32,985 nt of DNA from an uncultured Collinsella sp. (GTDB lineage: Bacteria; Actinomycetota; Coriobacteriia; Coriobacteriales; Coriobacteriaceae), in NCBI GenBank assembly GCA_902489945.1, contig CABUBZ010000016.1:1-32985 (forward strand), in the 5' to 3' direction. Below the pieces are notes generated by a model. The model did not search any database. It worked only from the letters and a program-made list of their open reading frames with translations, and was not told where the DNA came from. This document shows positions 1-8,670 of this stretch, in pieces (position 1 is the first letter of the stretch; every line of letters starts with the position of its first letter). The translations under genes and the position numbers were made by a program.

Positions 1-3
1 AGC

Positions 4-28
4 CGGAGAGCACTTAATGTGCTCTCCG
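4..28. repeat. perfect 10-bp stem-loop at window edge
   Basis: CGGAGAGCAC and GTGCTCTCCG pair perfectly around a 5-base TTAAT loop. No T-run follows on either strand, so it is not a textbook intrinsic terminator. It lies 80 bp downstream of the minus-strand PFL gene, and a second GC-rich hairpin (GCAGGC/GCCTGC, about 50-77) lies between them. It could be the 3' end of that operon or part of a structured RNA cut by the window edge; I cannot decide which. Confidence 0.5.
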
Positions 29-106
29 TGCGAGCCAGGACTGTCCGAGCAGGCGACCTTATATGCCTGCCGCCGGGCAGCGGGGCTCCTCGCCCGAATC
101 CCTAGG

Positions 107-1471
107 CTAGTTCTTCAGCGAGTTCAGCGGCGCCGGGAAGCGTCCACCACGGTGGGCAAGCACGGTGCCGGCGTTGGGGTTCACCGGCATGATGGGCGCA
201 CGGCCGAACAGGCCACCGTACTCGACGCAGTCGCCCACGCCCTTGCCGATGGCGGGAATCACGCGCACGGCCGTGGTCTTGTTGTTGATGACGCCGATGG
301 CCATCTCGTCGGCGATGATGCCGGCGATGGTCTCGACCGGGGTGTCGCCGGGGATGGCGATCATGTCCAGGCCGACGGAGCACACGCAGGTCATGGCCTC
401 GAGCTTCTCGAGCGAAAGCGCACCGGCCTCGACGGCGGCGATCATGCCGGCATCCTCGGACACGGGGATAAAGGCGCCCGAGAGACCGCCCACGCTGGAG
501 CTGGCCATAACGCCGCCCTTCTTGACGGCGTCGTTGAGCATGGCGAGCGCGCAGGTCGTGCCCGGGCCGCCGCAGGTGCCCACGCCGATGATCTCGAGGA
601 TGCGGGCAACGGAGTCGCCGATGGCAGGCGTAGGAGCCAGCGACAGGTCGACGATACCCTTCTCGACACCCAGGCGATGGGCGGCCTCGCGGCTCATGAG
701 CTCGCCGGCGCGGGTGATCTTAAAGGCGGTCTGCTTGATTTTCTCGGCGACCTCCATCATCGAGGCGGAGTCGGGCAGCTTCTCCAGAGCCGCGGCCATA
801 ACGCCGGGGCCCGAGACGCCAACGTTGATGACGGCGTCGGCCTCGCCACCGCCGTGGACAGCGCCCGCCATAAACGGGGAGTCCTCGACCATATTGGCGA
901 AGCAGACGAACTTGGAGGCGCCAACGGAATCCTGGTCGGCCGTGAGCTTGGCAGCGTCGATGATGGTCTGGGCGGCCATGAGCACGGCGTCCATGTTGAT
1001 GCCGGCGCGCAGGCTGGCGACGTTGACGCTGGAGCAGACGCGGCTCGTGGTGGCGAGCGCCTGCGGAATGGACTGGATAACGCGGCGGTCGGCATCGCCG
1101 ATGCCCTTCTGGACGAGCGCGGAGAAGCCGCCCAGGTAGTCGATGCCGAGGGTCTCGGCCGCACGGTCGAGGGCATGCGCGATGGGGGTGAGGTCCTCAT
1201 CCTTGCAGCACGCGGCGATCTGCGCCACCGGGGTGACGGAAACGCGCTTGTTGACGATGGGGATACCGTACTCGCGCTCGAGGTTCTCGGCGGTCTCGAC
1301 CAAGTGCTCAGCCGTGTGCGTCACGTGGTCGTATATCTTCGTGCACATGCGGTCGAGGTTCTCGTCACCGCAACCCATGAGCGAAACACCCATGGTGATG
1401 GTCCTGATGTCGAGGTTCTGCTCCTCAACCATGCCGCGGGTTTCCGCGATTTCTGCAGGCGTGATCGCCAT
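107..1471 (-). CDS. PFL family protein (UPF0210/DUF711)
   Basis: A 454-aa protein of the UPF0210/PFL family, about the usual length of 450 aa. Members resemble glycyl-radical enzymes in fold but have no established reaction, so no function is assigned. The sequence has the Gly- and Ser-rich family segments (GVGTCGGPGTTCALAM and ASSSVGGLSGAFIPVSEDAGM) and the conserved ending with NPNAGTVLAHRGGRFPAPLNSLKN-like residues. The start is the ATG at 1471 because AGGAG lies 7 bases upstream; the open frame continues 19 codons further without a ribosome site. It is the last gene of the metF-metH cluster, 108 bp after metH, and a strong hairpin sits in that gap, so its expression may be partly separate. 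Family assignment is confident; role is unknown. Confidence 0.9.
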   Translation of the reverse strand: MAITPAEIAETRGMVEEQNLDIRTITMGVSLMGCGDENLDRMCTKIYDHVTHTAEHLVETAENLEREYGIPIVNKRVSVTPVAQIAACCKDEDLTPIAHALDRAAETLGIDYLGGFSALVQKGIGDADRRVIQSIPQALATTSRVCSSVNVASLRAGINMDAVLMAAQTIIDAAKLTADQDSVGASKFVCFANMVEDSPFMAGAVHGGGEADAVINVGVSGPGVMAAALEKLPDSASMMEVAEKIKQTAFKITRAGELMSREAAHRLGVEKGIVDLSLAPTPAIGDSVARILEIIGVGTCGGPGTTCALAMLNDAVKKGGVMASSSVGGLSGAFIPVSEDAGMIAAVEAGALSLEKLEAMTCVCSVGLDMIAIPGDTPVETIAGIIADEMAIGVINNKTTAVRVIPAIGKGVGDCVEYGGLFGRAPIMPVNPNAGTVLAHRGGRFPAPLNSLKN

Positions 1472-1516
1472 CCTTGCGCTCCTATCTGCCAAAACGAGCA
1501 TAGTCCCCTTTATTCT

Positions 1517-1554
1517 AACGTGCCGCACGCGCTAAGTGGCACATGCGGCACGTT
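1517..1554 (-). other. hairpin between metH and the PFL gene
   Basis: AACGTGCCGCA and TGCGGCACGTT form an 11-bp perfect stem around a 16-base loop. Read on the minus strand it is followed by TTAGAATAAA rather than a T-run, so it is a poor terminator; it could be an attenuator, an mRNA-stability element or a leaky terminator. On the plus strand it is followed only by TTTT. It splits metH from the last gene of the cluster. Confidence 0.5.
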
Positions 1555-1579
1555 TTGGTGTGGGGTTGTTTCCGTTATG

Positions 1580-4135
1580 TTACCGGCCAAAGACCTCTTC
1601 GGCGATACGCGCGCTCTCGGCGGCGTCCTTGGCGTAGTAGTCCGCACCGATCTGCTTGGCGTATTCGGGGGTGAGCACGGCGCCGCCCACGATGATCTTG
1701 ACGCCCGGAACCTCGGCATGAAGTAACTTGATGGTCTCCTCCATGGCGACGACGGTGGTGGTCATAAGCGCCGAGAGGCCGACGAGCTTAATGTCGCGCT
1801 CCTTTACGGTTTTGAGCACCTCTTGCGGATCGACATCGCGGCCCAGGTCAAAGACGGTGTAGCCGTAGTTATCGAGCAGCATCTTGACGATGTTCTTACC
1901 GATATCGTGGATGTCGCCCTTGACGGTGGCCACGCAGATCTTGCCCTTGTCGGCAATCTCGCCGGCGGGCATCAGGCGCTTGATGGTGTCGAAGCCCACG
2001 CGCGCGGCCTCTGCCGAGGCCATGAGCTGCGGCAAGAAGAATTTGCCTTGGTCAAAGAGGACGCCGACCTCGTCGAGGGCGGGGATAAAGTGGTTGTTGA
2101 TGAGGTCCATGGCGTCGTGGTCGGCCAACAGACGCTCGGTCTCGGCCGCGATCTCGCCCTTGCGGCCCGAGACGACCATGTGGCGGATGGGGTCGTCGTC
2201 AGCGCTTGCTGTGGCGCCTGCGGCGGGCGCGGCATCGCTCGATGCTGACTGAGCGGCCGCCGGGTTGGCGGCGATCTTGTACGGGTCGGTCCAGCCGGCG
2301 TAGCGCTCGATGTATCCGGTCGAGCCCTCGTCCTCGACGCTCAACACGCGATAGCTATAGACGGTGTCCATAAAGCGCTTGGAACCGGGGTTCATGATGG
2401 GGGCGTCCAGGCCCGCGCCAAAGGCGGCGGCCAAAAAGACCGAACCCAGCAGCGGGCGGGCAGGCAGGCCAAAGCTGATGTTCGACACGCCGAGTGCGCA
2501 CTTGACGCCCAGGCGCTCCTTGCACAGAGACATGGCGCGCAGAATTTGCTCGGCCTGGCGCTGGTTGGTCGAGGCGGTCATGACCAGGCAGTCGATGAGA
2601 ATGCGGTCCGGGCCGATGCCGTAGCGGGCGGCTTCGGTCACGATGCGCTCGGCGATGGCAAAGCGGGCCTCGGCGGTATCGGGGATGCCGCCCTCGTCGA
2701 GCGTGAGACCGACGACGTTGGTGCCGTAGTGGGCGACCAGCGGAAAGATCTCGTCCATGATCTGCTGCTTGCCGTTAACCGAGTTGATGATGGGCTTGCC
2801 GGCGTAGCGGCGCACGGCGGCCTCGACGGCGGCGGGATCGGTGGAGTCGATCTGCAGGGGCAAGAGGGTGGAGCCCTGGAGCTGCTCGGTTGCCTGCTGG
2901 ATGATCTTGACCTCGTCGATCTCGGGCAGGCCCACGTTGACGTCCAAGATGTCGGCGCCCTGCTCCTGCTGGCTGATGCCCTGGCTCACGACGTAATCCA
3001 GGTCGCCGTCACGCAGGGCCTGCTGCAGGCGCTTTTTGCCGGTGGGGTTGATGCGCTCGCCGATGACGGCGATCTTGTGGCCGTCGCAGGGAAGGTCCAC
3101 AACCGTCTGGGCGCTCGTGACCGACATGCTGGGCTTGCGATGACGCACGCTGGGCGTGTGGTTGTCGATGAGGGTGCGAAGCGCCGCCATGTGCGTGGGC
3201 GTGGTGCCGCAGCATCCGCCGACGACGCTCACGCCGTCCTCGATCATCCCGGCGACGGCCTCGGCGTACTCGGGTGCCTGGATGTCAAAGACGGTGTTGC
3301 CGTCATCGTCCACACGGGGCAGTCCCGCGTTTGCCTGCACCATGACGGGCTTGTCGGTGACGGTGAGCATACGTGCGGCGAGCCCACGGAGCTCGGCCGG
3401 ACCCTGGCTGCAGTTGATGCCCAAGACATCGGCGCCGATGGTGTCGAGGGTGATGGCGGCCACCTCGGGACTCGTGCCCAGGAAGGTGCGACCGTCTTCC
3501 TCAAAGGTCATGGTGGCAAAGACGGGCAGGTCGGAGTTCTCGCGGCAGGCGAGGACGGCCGCCTTGATCTCGGCAAGGTCGGTCATGGTCTCGATAATAA
3601 AGAGGTCCACGCCCGCATCGATGCCGGCGCGTACTTCCTCGGCAAAGAGGTCGTAGGCCTCGTCAAAGCTGAGGGTGCCCAGGGGGCGCAGCAGGGCGCC
3701 GATGGGGCCGATGTCGCCGGCGACGTAGTGGGCGCCGGCCGCGCTGGCGCAAGAGACCGCGGCGGCAAAGACATCTGCCACGGTGGCGGCGCCATCGAGC
3801 TTGTGCGCGTTGGCGCCAAAGGTGTTGGCGGTGATCACATCGCAGCCGGCCTCGACGTACTGACGCTGGATGTCGGTGATGACCTGAGGCTCCTCAAAGT
3901 TGAGCAGCTCGGGCAGGGCGCCTGCCTTCATGCCGGCGGCCTGCAGCATGGTGCCCATGCCGCCGTCGAACAGCAGGTGCCCCGTGCCCTCGATGGCAGC
4001 GCGCAGGCGATCGTCCTTAATGCGAAGGTCGTCGATTGTGCGCGTCTTGTACGTGGCGCCATTGCGGCGTGCGGCATCAACGGGCGCCGCCAGCGCGGCA
4101 CCGTCCAGATCATGAGTGATAAGCGGAGTAAACAT
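1580..4135 (-). CDS. metH: cobalamin-dependent methionine synthase without activation domain
   Basis: An 851-aa MetH that transfers the methyl group of 5-methyltetrahydrofolate to homocysteine through cobalamin, in the cytoplasm. Domain order: homocysteine-binding barrel (about 50-350) with the glycine-rich GGMGTML start and zinc-ligand segments GINCSQG and GGCCGTT; pterin-binding barrel (about 355-620) with GERINPTGKK and DVNVGLPEID; cap and B12-binding domains (about 650-851) with the cobalamin motif DIHDIGKN near residue 740. Full-length MetH is about 1,150-1,230 aa; the missing C-terminal reactivation domain is encoded by the gene immediately upstream. The start at 4135 is set by AGGAG seven bases upstream; longer in-frame starts would run into the neighbouring gene. 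About 10 bp separates it from the reactivation protein, so the two subunits should be made together. Confidence 0.97.
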   Translation of the reverse strand: MFTPLITHDLDGAALAAPVDAARRNGATYKTRTIDDLRIKDDRLRAAIEGTGHLLFDGGMGTMLQAAGMKAGALPELLNFEEPQVITDIQRQYVEAGCDVITANTFGANAHKLDGAATVADVFAAAVSCASAAGAHYVAGDIGPIGALLRPLGTLSFDEAYDLFAEEVRAGIDAGVDLFIIETMTDLAEIKAAVLACRENSDLPVFATMTFEEDGRTFLGTSPEVAAITLDTIGADVLGINCSQGPAELRGLAARMLTVTDKPVMVQANAGLPRVDDDGNTVFDIQAPEYAEAVAGMIEDGVSVVGGCCGTTPTHMAALRTLIDNHTPSVRHRKPSMSVTSAQTVVDLPCDGHKIAVIGERINPTGKKRLQQALRDGDLDYVVSQGISQQEQGADILDVNVGLPEIDEVKIIQQATEQLQGSTLLPLQIDSTDPAAVEAAVRRYAGKPIINSVNGKQQIMDEIFPLVAHYGTNVVGLTLDEGGIPDTAEARFAIAERIVTEAARYGIGPDRILIDCLVMTASTNQRQAEQILRAMSLCKERLGVKCALGVSNISFGLPARPLLGSVFLAAAFGAGLDAPIMNPGSKRFMDTVYSYRVLSVEDEGSTGYIERYAGWTDPYKIAANPAAAQSASSDAAPAAGATASADDDPIRHMVVSGRKGEIAAETERLLADHDAMDLINNHFIPALDEVGVLFDQGKFFLPQLMASAEAARVGFDTIKRLMPAGEIADKGKICVATVKGDIHDIGKNIVKMLLDNYGYTVFDLGRDVDPQEVLKTVKERDIKLVGLSALMTTTVVAMEETIKLLHAEVPGVKIIVGGAVLTPEYAKQIGADYYAKDAAESARIAEEVFGR

Positions 4136-4145
4136 CAATGAGCTC

Positions 4146-4934
4146 CTAATGGCTGGAATAGCAGGTGGTGTGGGCGGCGCGGAAGCGACAGTGCTCGCGC
4201 ATGCGGCAGATAGTGCAGGTGGGGCGGCTCTGGGCGTCGTGGACTTCGCCGTCGAACAGACCAATCACCGCGGTCACGCTCTTGGTGGGCATGAGCAGGC
4301 TGGTCGGCGTGACGGTAAGCCCGATGAGCCGCGTGGCGTTGAGTGCATCCACGATCGAGCGCTGGGCCGAGAGCGGGCAGTCGCCATAGCCGGGACTGAA
4401 GCGCCAGTTGCCGGCGAGCCCGTGTGCGGCGGCCGCAGCCTTGACCTGCTGGTCCATTTGCTCGACGGCGGCTTCTACATAGGCAGAGCATGCGGCGTCG
4501 AGCACGGCTCCCTCCAGGGGCTGCTGGGCTCCCGTGGTGCGCAGACGACGCTCGGCGTCCATGCCGAGGGTGCATGCCATGAGCGCGGCAAAGCGGGCGT
4601 CTTTGAGATGGCGATAGATATCGCGACCTTGCAACTCAACGTTGGTGCCAACCAGACGGATGCAAGGCTCTCCCTGCTCGTCCACGCTCGTGGCATCGAT
4701 GGCAAATACGCGGCGCACGCCACGGGGCTCAATGTCCAGCTCAAGGTGCTCGACCACAAGCTCAATACGTCGTGACAGCTCGGGCTCAATCTGCTGGCCG
4801 CCGTAACCCAGATACCGCAGCATCTCGGCACGGTCGACACGGGGATGGTGCGCAGCATCGACACGGTAAAGCGCCGGCGACGCAAGGTCGGCCGGCACTT
4901 CGACAGCGATTGTATCGATGTGCGGTTTTTCCAT
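4146..4934 (-). CDS. stand-alone MetH reactivation-domain protein
   Basis: A 262-aa protein matching the vitamin B12-dependent methionine synthase activation domain. This domain binds S-adenosylmethionine and re-methylates cobalamin that has been oxidised to cob(II)alamin. The central SPGYGDCPLS segment corresponds to the family's SAM-binding loop. The C-terminus carries a cysteine cluster (CTICRMREHC), often seen in stand-alone versions and possibly metal-binding. Its start codon overlaps the metF stop (TAATG), and its own stop is 10 bp before metH. This order fits a three-subunit, one-transcript arrangement in which MetF supplies methyl-THF, MetH uses it and this protein repairs MetH. Split MetH systems are known from Thermotoga and many anaerobes. 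Function by homology is secure; interaction with MetH is inferred. Confidence 0.93.
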   Translation of the reverse strand: MEKPHIDTIAVEVPADLASPALYRVDAAHHPRVDRAEMLRYLGYGGQQIEPELSRRIELVVEHLELDIEPRGVRRVFAIDATSVDEQGEPCIRLVGTNVELQGRDIYRHLKDARFAALMACTLGMDAERRLRTTGAQQPLEGAVLDAACSAYVEAAVEQMDQQVKAAAAAHGLAGNWRFSPGYGDCPLSAQRSIVDALNATRLIGLTVTPTSLLMPTKSVTAVIGLFDGEVHDAQSRPTCTICRMREHCRFRAAHTTCYSSH

Positions 4935-5806
4935 TACCCCAGGCGCTCCATAATGGTCGCGGCGATCGCAGGACGGTTCATAGTGTACAGGTGCAGGCCG
5001 TCGGCGCCGTGCTCCTTGAGGTCGCAAAGCTGGCGGGCTGCATAATCTACACCAGCTGCCTGCAGGCTCTCGGGGTCATTCTCGTACTTGGCGAGAATCT
5101 TGATGACGGGGGAGGGCAGCGACGCGCCGCACATAAAGACCATGCGGCTGATCTGTGACTTGCCCATAAACGGCATGATGCCCGCGGTAATGGGCACGGT
5201 GATGCCGACCTTGTCGGCAAGCTCGCGAAAACGGTAGAAGCACTCGTTATCAAAGAAGAGCTGCGTCACAAAGAAGCTCGCGCCGGCGTCCTGTTTTTGC
5301 TTGAGGTGTTCGACCGAGAGGTTGAGATCCTCACAGGCAATGTGGCCCTCGGGGTAGGCTGCGGCGCCCACGCAAAAGCCGGCGTCGACGAGCTCGGGGA
5401 TGAGGTCGCGGGCGTAGGCGTAGTCGGAGGCGGGCTTGTCGTCCTCGGTCGCGCCGGCAGGGAGATCGCCACGCAGGGCCAACACGTTTTCCACGCCGGC
5501 GGTGCGGTACTCATCGATCTTGGCGGCGATATCGGCGTGGGTACGGCCCACACAGGTGAGGTGTGCCACCGAGGGTGTATCGAATTCGCTCGAAATCATA
5601 TGCGCGATGGGGGCGGTGGTGGCACCGTTACCCGAGCCGCCAGCGGAACAAGTGACCGAGACAAAGCTCGGCGAAAGCTTGCACAGATTGCCTGCCACTT
5701 CGCGAGCCGTGTCGAGGGTCAGCTCGCCCTTGGGCGGGAACATCTCAAACGAAACGGGTGCGGTGCCCTGGGATGCTGCCTGCTTAAAAACCTCGTCGAC
5801 GCGCAT
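4934..5806 (-). CDS. metF: methylenetetrahydrofolate reductase
   Basis: A 290-aa MTHFR reducing 5,10-methylene-THF to 5-methyl-THF, the methyl donor for MetH. The N-terminal SFEMFPPKGE (catalytic-Glu segment), VTCSAGGSG, LALRGDLP and the later FFVTQLFFDN stretch are family hallmarks. Length is typical of bacterial MetF (about 290-300 aa). The start at 5806 has AGAGGAG six to seven bases upstream; the 22-codon longer reading has none. It is the first gene of the minus-strand methionine cluster, and its TAA stop overlaps the next ATG by one base, implying translational coupling. A possible extended -10 (TGCTGTAGAAT on the minus strand, hexamer at 5850-5855) lies about 45 bp upstream; I see no cobalamin, SAM or T-box element for this direction. 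Confidence 0.96.
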   Translation of the reverse strand: MRVDEVFKQAASQGTAPVSFEMFPPKGELTLDTAREVAGNLCKLSPSFVSVTCSAGGSGNGATTAPIAHMISSEFDTPSVAHLTCVGRTHADIAAKIDEYRTAGVENVLALRGDLPAGATEDDKPASDYAYARDLIPELVDAGFCVGAAAYPEGHIACEDLNLSVEHLKQKQDAGASFFVTQLFFDNECFYRFRELADKVGITVPITAGIMPFMGKSQISRMVFMCGASLPSPVIKILAKYENDPESLQAAGVDYAARQLCDLKEHGADGLHLYTMNRPAIAATIMERLG

Positions 5807-5953
5807 ATCGTGCTCCTCTAGATACGTAATAGTGTGATGTGTTGTAAGGATTCTACAGCACCACTGTGCCACGGCGGAGTTTCACTCGCTATTTGGGGGA
5901 TACCAATCAAAGATGCCTTGCTATCGGCATTTCCTATAGCAGAGCGGCTCATT

Positions 5954-5997
5954 TTGACACGGGCTATAAAGACTGGTATCTGATGCGAAATACCAGT
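5954..5997 (+). promoter_or_regulatory. candidate glnN promoter with overlapping inverted repeat
   Basis: TTGACA (5954-5959), a 17-base spacer and TATCTG (5977-5982) make a plausible sigma-70 promoter. The perfect inverted repeat ACTGGTAT ... ATACCAGT (5972-5979/5990-5997) overlaps the -10 box and probable start site, so it could be an operator for a nitrogen regulator. A further copy of the half-site, GATACCA, lies at 5899-5905. The regulator is not identified. Confidence 0.45.
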
Positions 5998-6074
5998 TAA
6001 TAGAGCCCCATCCCAAATTGACTACCCTTAAACCATGGGGAGAGGTCTGCAATTTATGCAGTTGATTGGCTATT

Positions 6075-6153
6075 GAGGGTGGCAACGCCGCCTCGATAGG
6101 GTAACCTCATTGATTGGTTTCGCGACAGCAACATAACGGTAATGTCGCGGAAA
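6075..6153 (+). promoter_or_regulatory. structured glnN leader with T-box-like motif
   Basis: At 6077-6090 the leader reads GGGTGGCAACGCCG-like sequence that resembles the T-box antiterminator core, and it folds on itself (GGTGGC-aac-GCCGCC, 6078-6092). Downstream, TTTCGCGACA and TGTCGCGGAAA (6118-6127/6143-6153) form a strong stem with one bulge but no T-run. I could not trace a T-box stem I or specifier loop, so this may be another kind of cis-regulatory RNA. Confidence 0.25.
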
Positions 6154-6233
6154 CACGGCGAGTCTAAGCTATGACTCGTTCGTTAGTAATCAACACCGCT
6201 TCTCACGCGGTGCCGATACGAAGGGAGTTCCGT

Positions 6234-8321
6234 ATGGCCGAACTTACTGACCGCTTCGGGACCATGGTGTTCTCTGAGGAAGTCATGAAGGACTACCTCC
6301 CCAAGGACATTTGGAAGCGCCTTGCTGCAACCCTCGAGGGCGGTGAGCCGCTCGACCTGGATGTGGCCAACGCCGTTGCCCACGCCATGAAGGTCTGGGC
6401 CATCTCCAAGGGCGCGACGCACTACGCGCACTGGTTCCAGCCGCTTTCGGGCATTACTTCCGAGAAGCACGACAGCTTCCTCGAGCCCAACCACGACGGC
6501 ACCGCCATTACCAAGTTTACGGGCAAGAACCTCATCCAGGGCGAGCCTGATGCCTCGAGCTTCCCCAACGGCGGCCTGCGTGCCACCTTCGAGGCCCGTG
6601 GCTACACCGCTTGGGATCCCACCAGCCCCGCATTCATTAAGGACGATGTCCTGTGCATCCCCACGGCTTTTTGCTCCTACACGGGCGAGGCCCTGGACAA
6701 GAAGACCCCGCTGCTGCGCTCCATGACCGCACTCTCGCGTGAGTCCAAGCGCGTTTTGGCGCTGTTTGGTAAGACCCCCAAGAAGGTCGTTCCTTCCGTG
6801 GGCGATGAGCAGGAGTACTTCCTGATCAAGAAGGACGCTTACCGCAAGCGCAGGGACCTGGTCATCACCGGGCGCACCCTCTTTGGCGCTGCCCCCTGCA
6901 AGGGCCAGGAGCTCGAGGAGCACTACTTTGGCGCTATCCGCCCCACCGTCTCGTCCTATATGAAGGACCTGGACGATGAACTGTGGGCGCTTGGCATTCC
7001 TGCCAAGACCAAGCACAACGAGGTCGCTCCCTGCCAGCATGAGCTCGCCCCTGTCTACGGCGAGGTCAACGAGGCCATCGACCAGAATCTGGTCATGATG
7101 GAGAAGATGAAGCTCATCGCCTCCCGTCACGACTTGGTCTGCCTGCTGCACGAGAAGCCCTTTGAGGGCATCAACGGTTCGGGCAAGCACAACAACTGGT
7201 CGCTTGGCACCGAGTCCGAGAACCTGCTCGACCCGGGCGACACCCCGCTCGACAACCTGCAGTTCATCGTCTTCCTCACCGCGGTGATCGAGGCCGTCGA
7301 TAACTATCAGGAGCTCCTGCGTGCCTCCGTTGCCTCGGCCGGCAACGATCATCGTCTGGGCGCCAACGAGGCTCCTCCGGCGATTATGTCCATCTTCCTG
7401 GGCGACCAGCTTACCGAGGTCGTCGAGAAGATCATCGATGGCAAGGCTTCCGTCCATGCCACGCGCGGCGTGCTCGACCTGGGCGCCGATACCCTGCCCA
7501 AGCTGATGCAGGACAACACTGACCGCAACCGCACCTCGCCGTTTGCCTTCACCGGCAACAAGTTCGAGTTCCGTGCCTGCGGCTCCGAGCAGAACGTCTC
7601 CGACTCCAACCTGGTGCTCGATGCTGCCGTGGCCAAGTCGCTCAAGTCTTTCGCCGACGCACTCGAGGGTACGCCCGAGGATAAGTTCCAGGACGCCGCG
7701 CTCGAGTACTGCAAGAAGGTGCTGACCGATCACCAGCGCATCCTGTTCTCCGGCGACGGTTACTCCGACGAGTGGCCCATCGAGGCCGAGAAGCGCGGCC
7801 TTGCCAACAACAAGACCACGGCCGACGCTCTTCCCGCCTTTGTTTCCGATAAGGCTATCGCGCTCTTTGAGGAGACGGGCGTTCTGACCCGCGCCGAGGC
7901 CCAGTGCCGCTACGACTGCAAGCTCGAGAAGTACAACAAGCTTATGAACATCGAGGCCACCACGATGATTCGCGAAGCGCGTCGTACTTATCGTCCGGTC
8001 ATCACCGCCTATGCCACCAAGGTCGCCAAGGGCTTGGAGGCAATCCGTGCCGCCGGAGCCGATGCCGCCATGCAGTGCGAGCAGAACACGCTCAACAAGC
8101 TCTGCAACGGCATCACCGCCATCAACGACTCCATCAAGGCGCTCGACGCCGTGCATCAGAAGGCCGAGGCCCTCGATGGCCAGGAGCAGGCCAACGTGTA
8201 CGCGCACGAGGTCGTTCCCGCTATGGATACGCTGCGTGCCGCCGTGGATGCCATGGAGGAGATCGTGGCCGCTGACTACTGGCCGGTCCCGACCTACGAC
8301 GACATCCTGTTCTACGTGTAG
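6234..8321 (+). CDS. glnN: type III glutamine synthetase
   Basis: A 695-aa GSIII that makes glutamine from glutamate, ammonia and ATP; it forms large cytoplasmic dodecamers and is typical of Bacteroidetes, some Firmicutes and coriobacteria. Diagnostic segments: THYAHWFQPLSG near the N-terminus, GDEQEYFLI (metal-binding Glu), AGIPAKTKHNEVAPCQHELAP-like segment, LLHEKPFEGINGSGKHNNWS (ATP/ammonia site) and NRTSPFAFTGNKFEFRA. Length is typical for the family (about 700). The start is the ATG at 6234, preceded by AAGGGAG eight bases upstream; an in-frame ATG 21 codons earlier lies inside the structured leader without a ribosome site. Transcribed alone between divergent metF and a terminator at 8351. 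The long leader suggests post-initiation control by nitrogen status. Confidence 0.97.
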   Translation: MAELTDRFGTMVFSEEVMKDYLPKDIWKRLAATLEGGEPLDLDVANAVAHAMKVWAISKGATHYAHWFQPLSGITSEKHDSFLEPNHDGTAITKFTGKNLIQGEPDASSFPNGGLRATFEARGYTAWDPTSPAFIKDDVLCIPTAFCSYTGEALDKKTPLLRSMTALSRESKRVLALFGKTPKKVVPSVGDEQEYFLIKKDAYRKRRDLVITGRTLFGAAPCKGQELEEHYFGAIRPTVSSYMKDLDDELWALGIPAKTKHNEVAPCQHELAPVYGEVNEAIDQNLVMMEKMKLIASRHDLVCLLHEKPFEGINGSGKHNNWSLGTESENLLDPGDTPLDNLQFIVFLTAVIEAVDNYQELLRASVASAGNDHRLGANEAPPAIMSIFLGDQLTEVVEKIIDGKASVHATRGVLDLGADTLPKLMQDNTDRNRTSPFAFTGNKFEFRACGSEQNVSDSNLVLDAAVAKSLKSFADALEGTPEDKFQDAALEYCKKVLTDHQRILFSGDGYSDEWPIEAEKRGLANNKTTADALPAFVSDKAIALFEETGVLTRAEAQCRYDCKLEKYNKLMNIEATTMIREARRTYRPVITAYATKVAKGLEAIRAAGADAAMQCEQNTLNKLCNGITAINDSIKALDAVHQKAEALDGQEQANVYAHEVVPAMDTLRAAVDAMEEIVAADYWPVPTYDDILFYV

Positions 8322-8350
8322 AACGTAACTGACATATCGTCACGGTATTG

Positions 8351-8389
8351 AGCCGGGGTCCGCATCGCGCGGGCCCCGGCTATTTGTTT
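8351..8389 (+). terminator. intrinsic terminator of glnN
   Basis: AGCCGGGGTCCGC and GCGGGCCCCGGCT pair around ATCGC, followed by TATTTGTTT, 30 bp after the glnN stop. Confidence 0.85.
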
Positions 8390-8439
8390 GCGAAGGACGC
8401 TTTGGATCCCGCTTTGCAACTGATTCGCCCACGCAATAA

Positions 8440-8670
8440 GGGGTCGTGGGCAAAAAACGTCAAATATGAGTACTGTCACAAGCCCTGTAGCATTATCTTT
8501 TTGCAAAATATGCAGTGTTACGCAACATATGTCCAAGTACTTAGCTGATAAATGCCTGCAATTCCTCCGCCGTAGGACGCCTTGTGTCCAAATCGCCTTC
8601 TGAGGGCATGAAATCGCTGCTACTAAATTGGTAACAGTACTCATATTTGCTATTTTTTGTCCACGGGCCC
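8440..8670. mobile_element. MITE-like 231-bp element with ~40-bp terminal inverted repeats
   Basis: The left end (8440-8479) and the reverse complement of the right end (8631-8670) match over about 40 bp with few differences; the shared core is GTGG.CAAAAAA then CAAATATGAGTACTGT. The roughly 150-bp interior has no protein-coding potential and carries CTGCAATTCCTCCGCC (8556-8571), whose reverse complement recurs with one change in the second element (21294-21309). Non-autonomous transposon or a repeated non-coding RNA/regulatory unit are both possible; no target-site duplication was identified. It fills most of the 448-bp gap between glnN and the tRNA gene, which otherwise holds only terminators and a tRNA T-arm-like scrap at about 8698-8720. 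Confidence 0.6.

Larger units (their letters stand above)
5807..6233. other. divergent metF/glnN intergenic region
   Basis: A 427-bp gap between divergent metF and glnN with no credible gene. It holds the putative metF promoter at its left end, the glnN promoter candidate around 5954-5982, and a hairpin-rich glnN leader from about 6035 to 6211 that includes CACCGC/GCGGTG just before the glnN ribosome site. The direct repeat TTGATTGG occurs at 6062-6069 and 6110-6117. Confidence 0.7.

Noticed and set aside
17..1726. Long plus-strand open frame over the PFL gene
   Set aside because: Antisense shadow of a high-GC gene; composition is repetitive Gly/Ala/Asp/His and the opposite strand encodes a clear family protein with a ribosome site.
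2546..4141. 531-codon plus-strand open frame over metH
   Set aside because: Mirror frame of metH codon bias; no family features or ribosome site.
5807..5960. Cobalamin or SAM riboswitch upstream of metF
   Set aside because: No B12-box or SAM-riboswitch core could be found in the metF direction.
6183..8207. 674-codon minus-strand open frame over glnN
   Set aside because: Antisense shadow of glnN.
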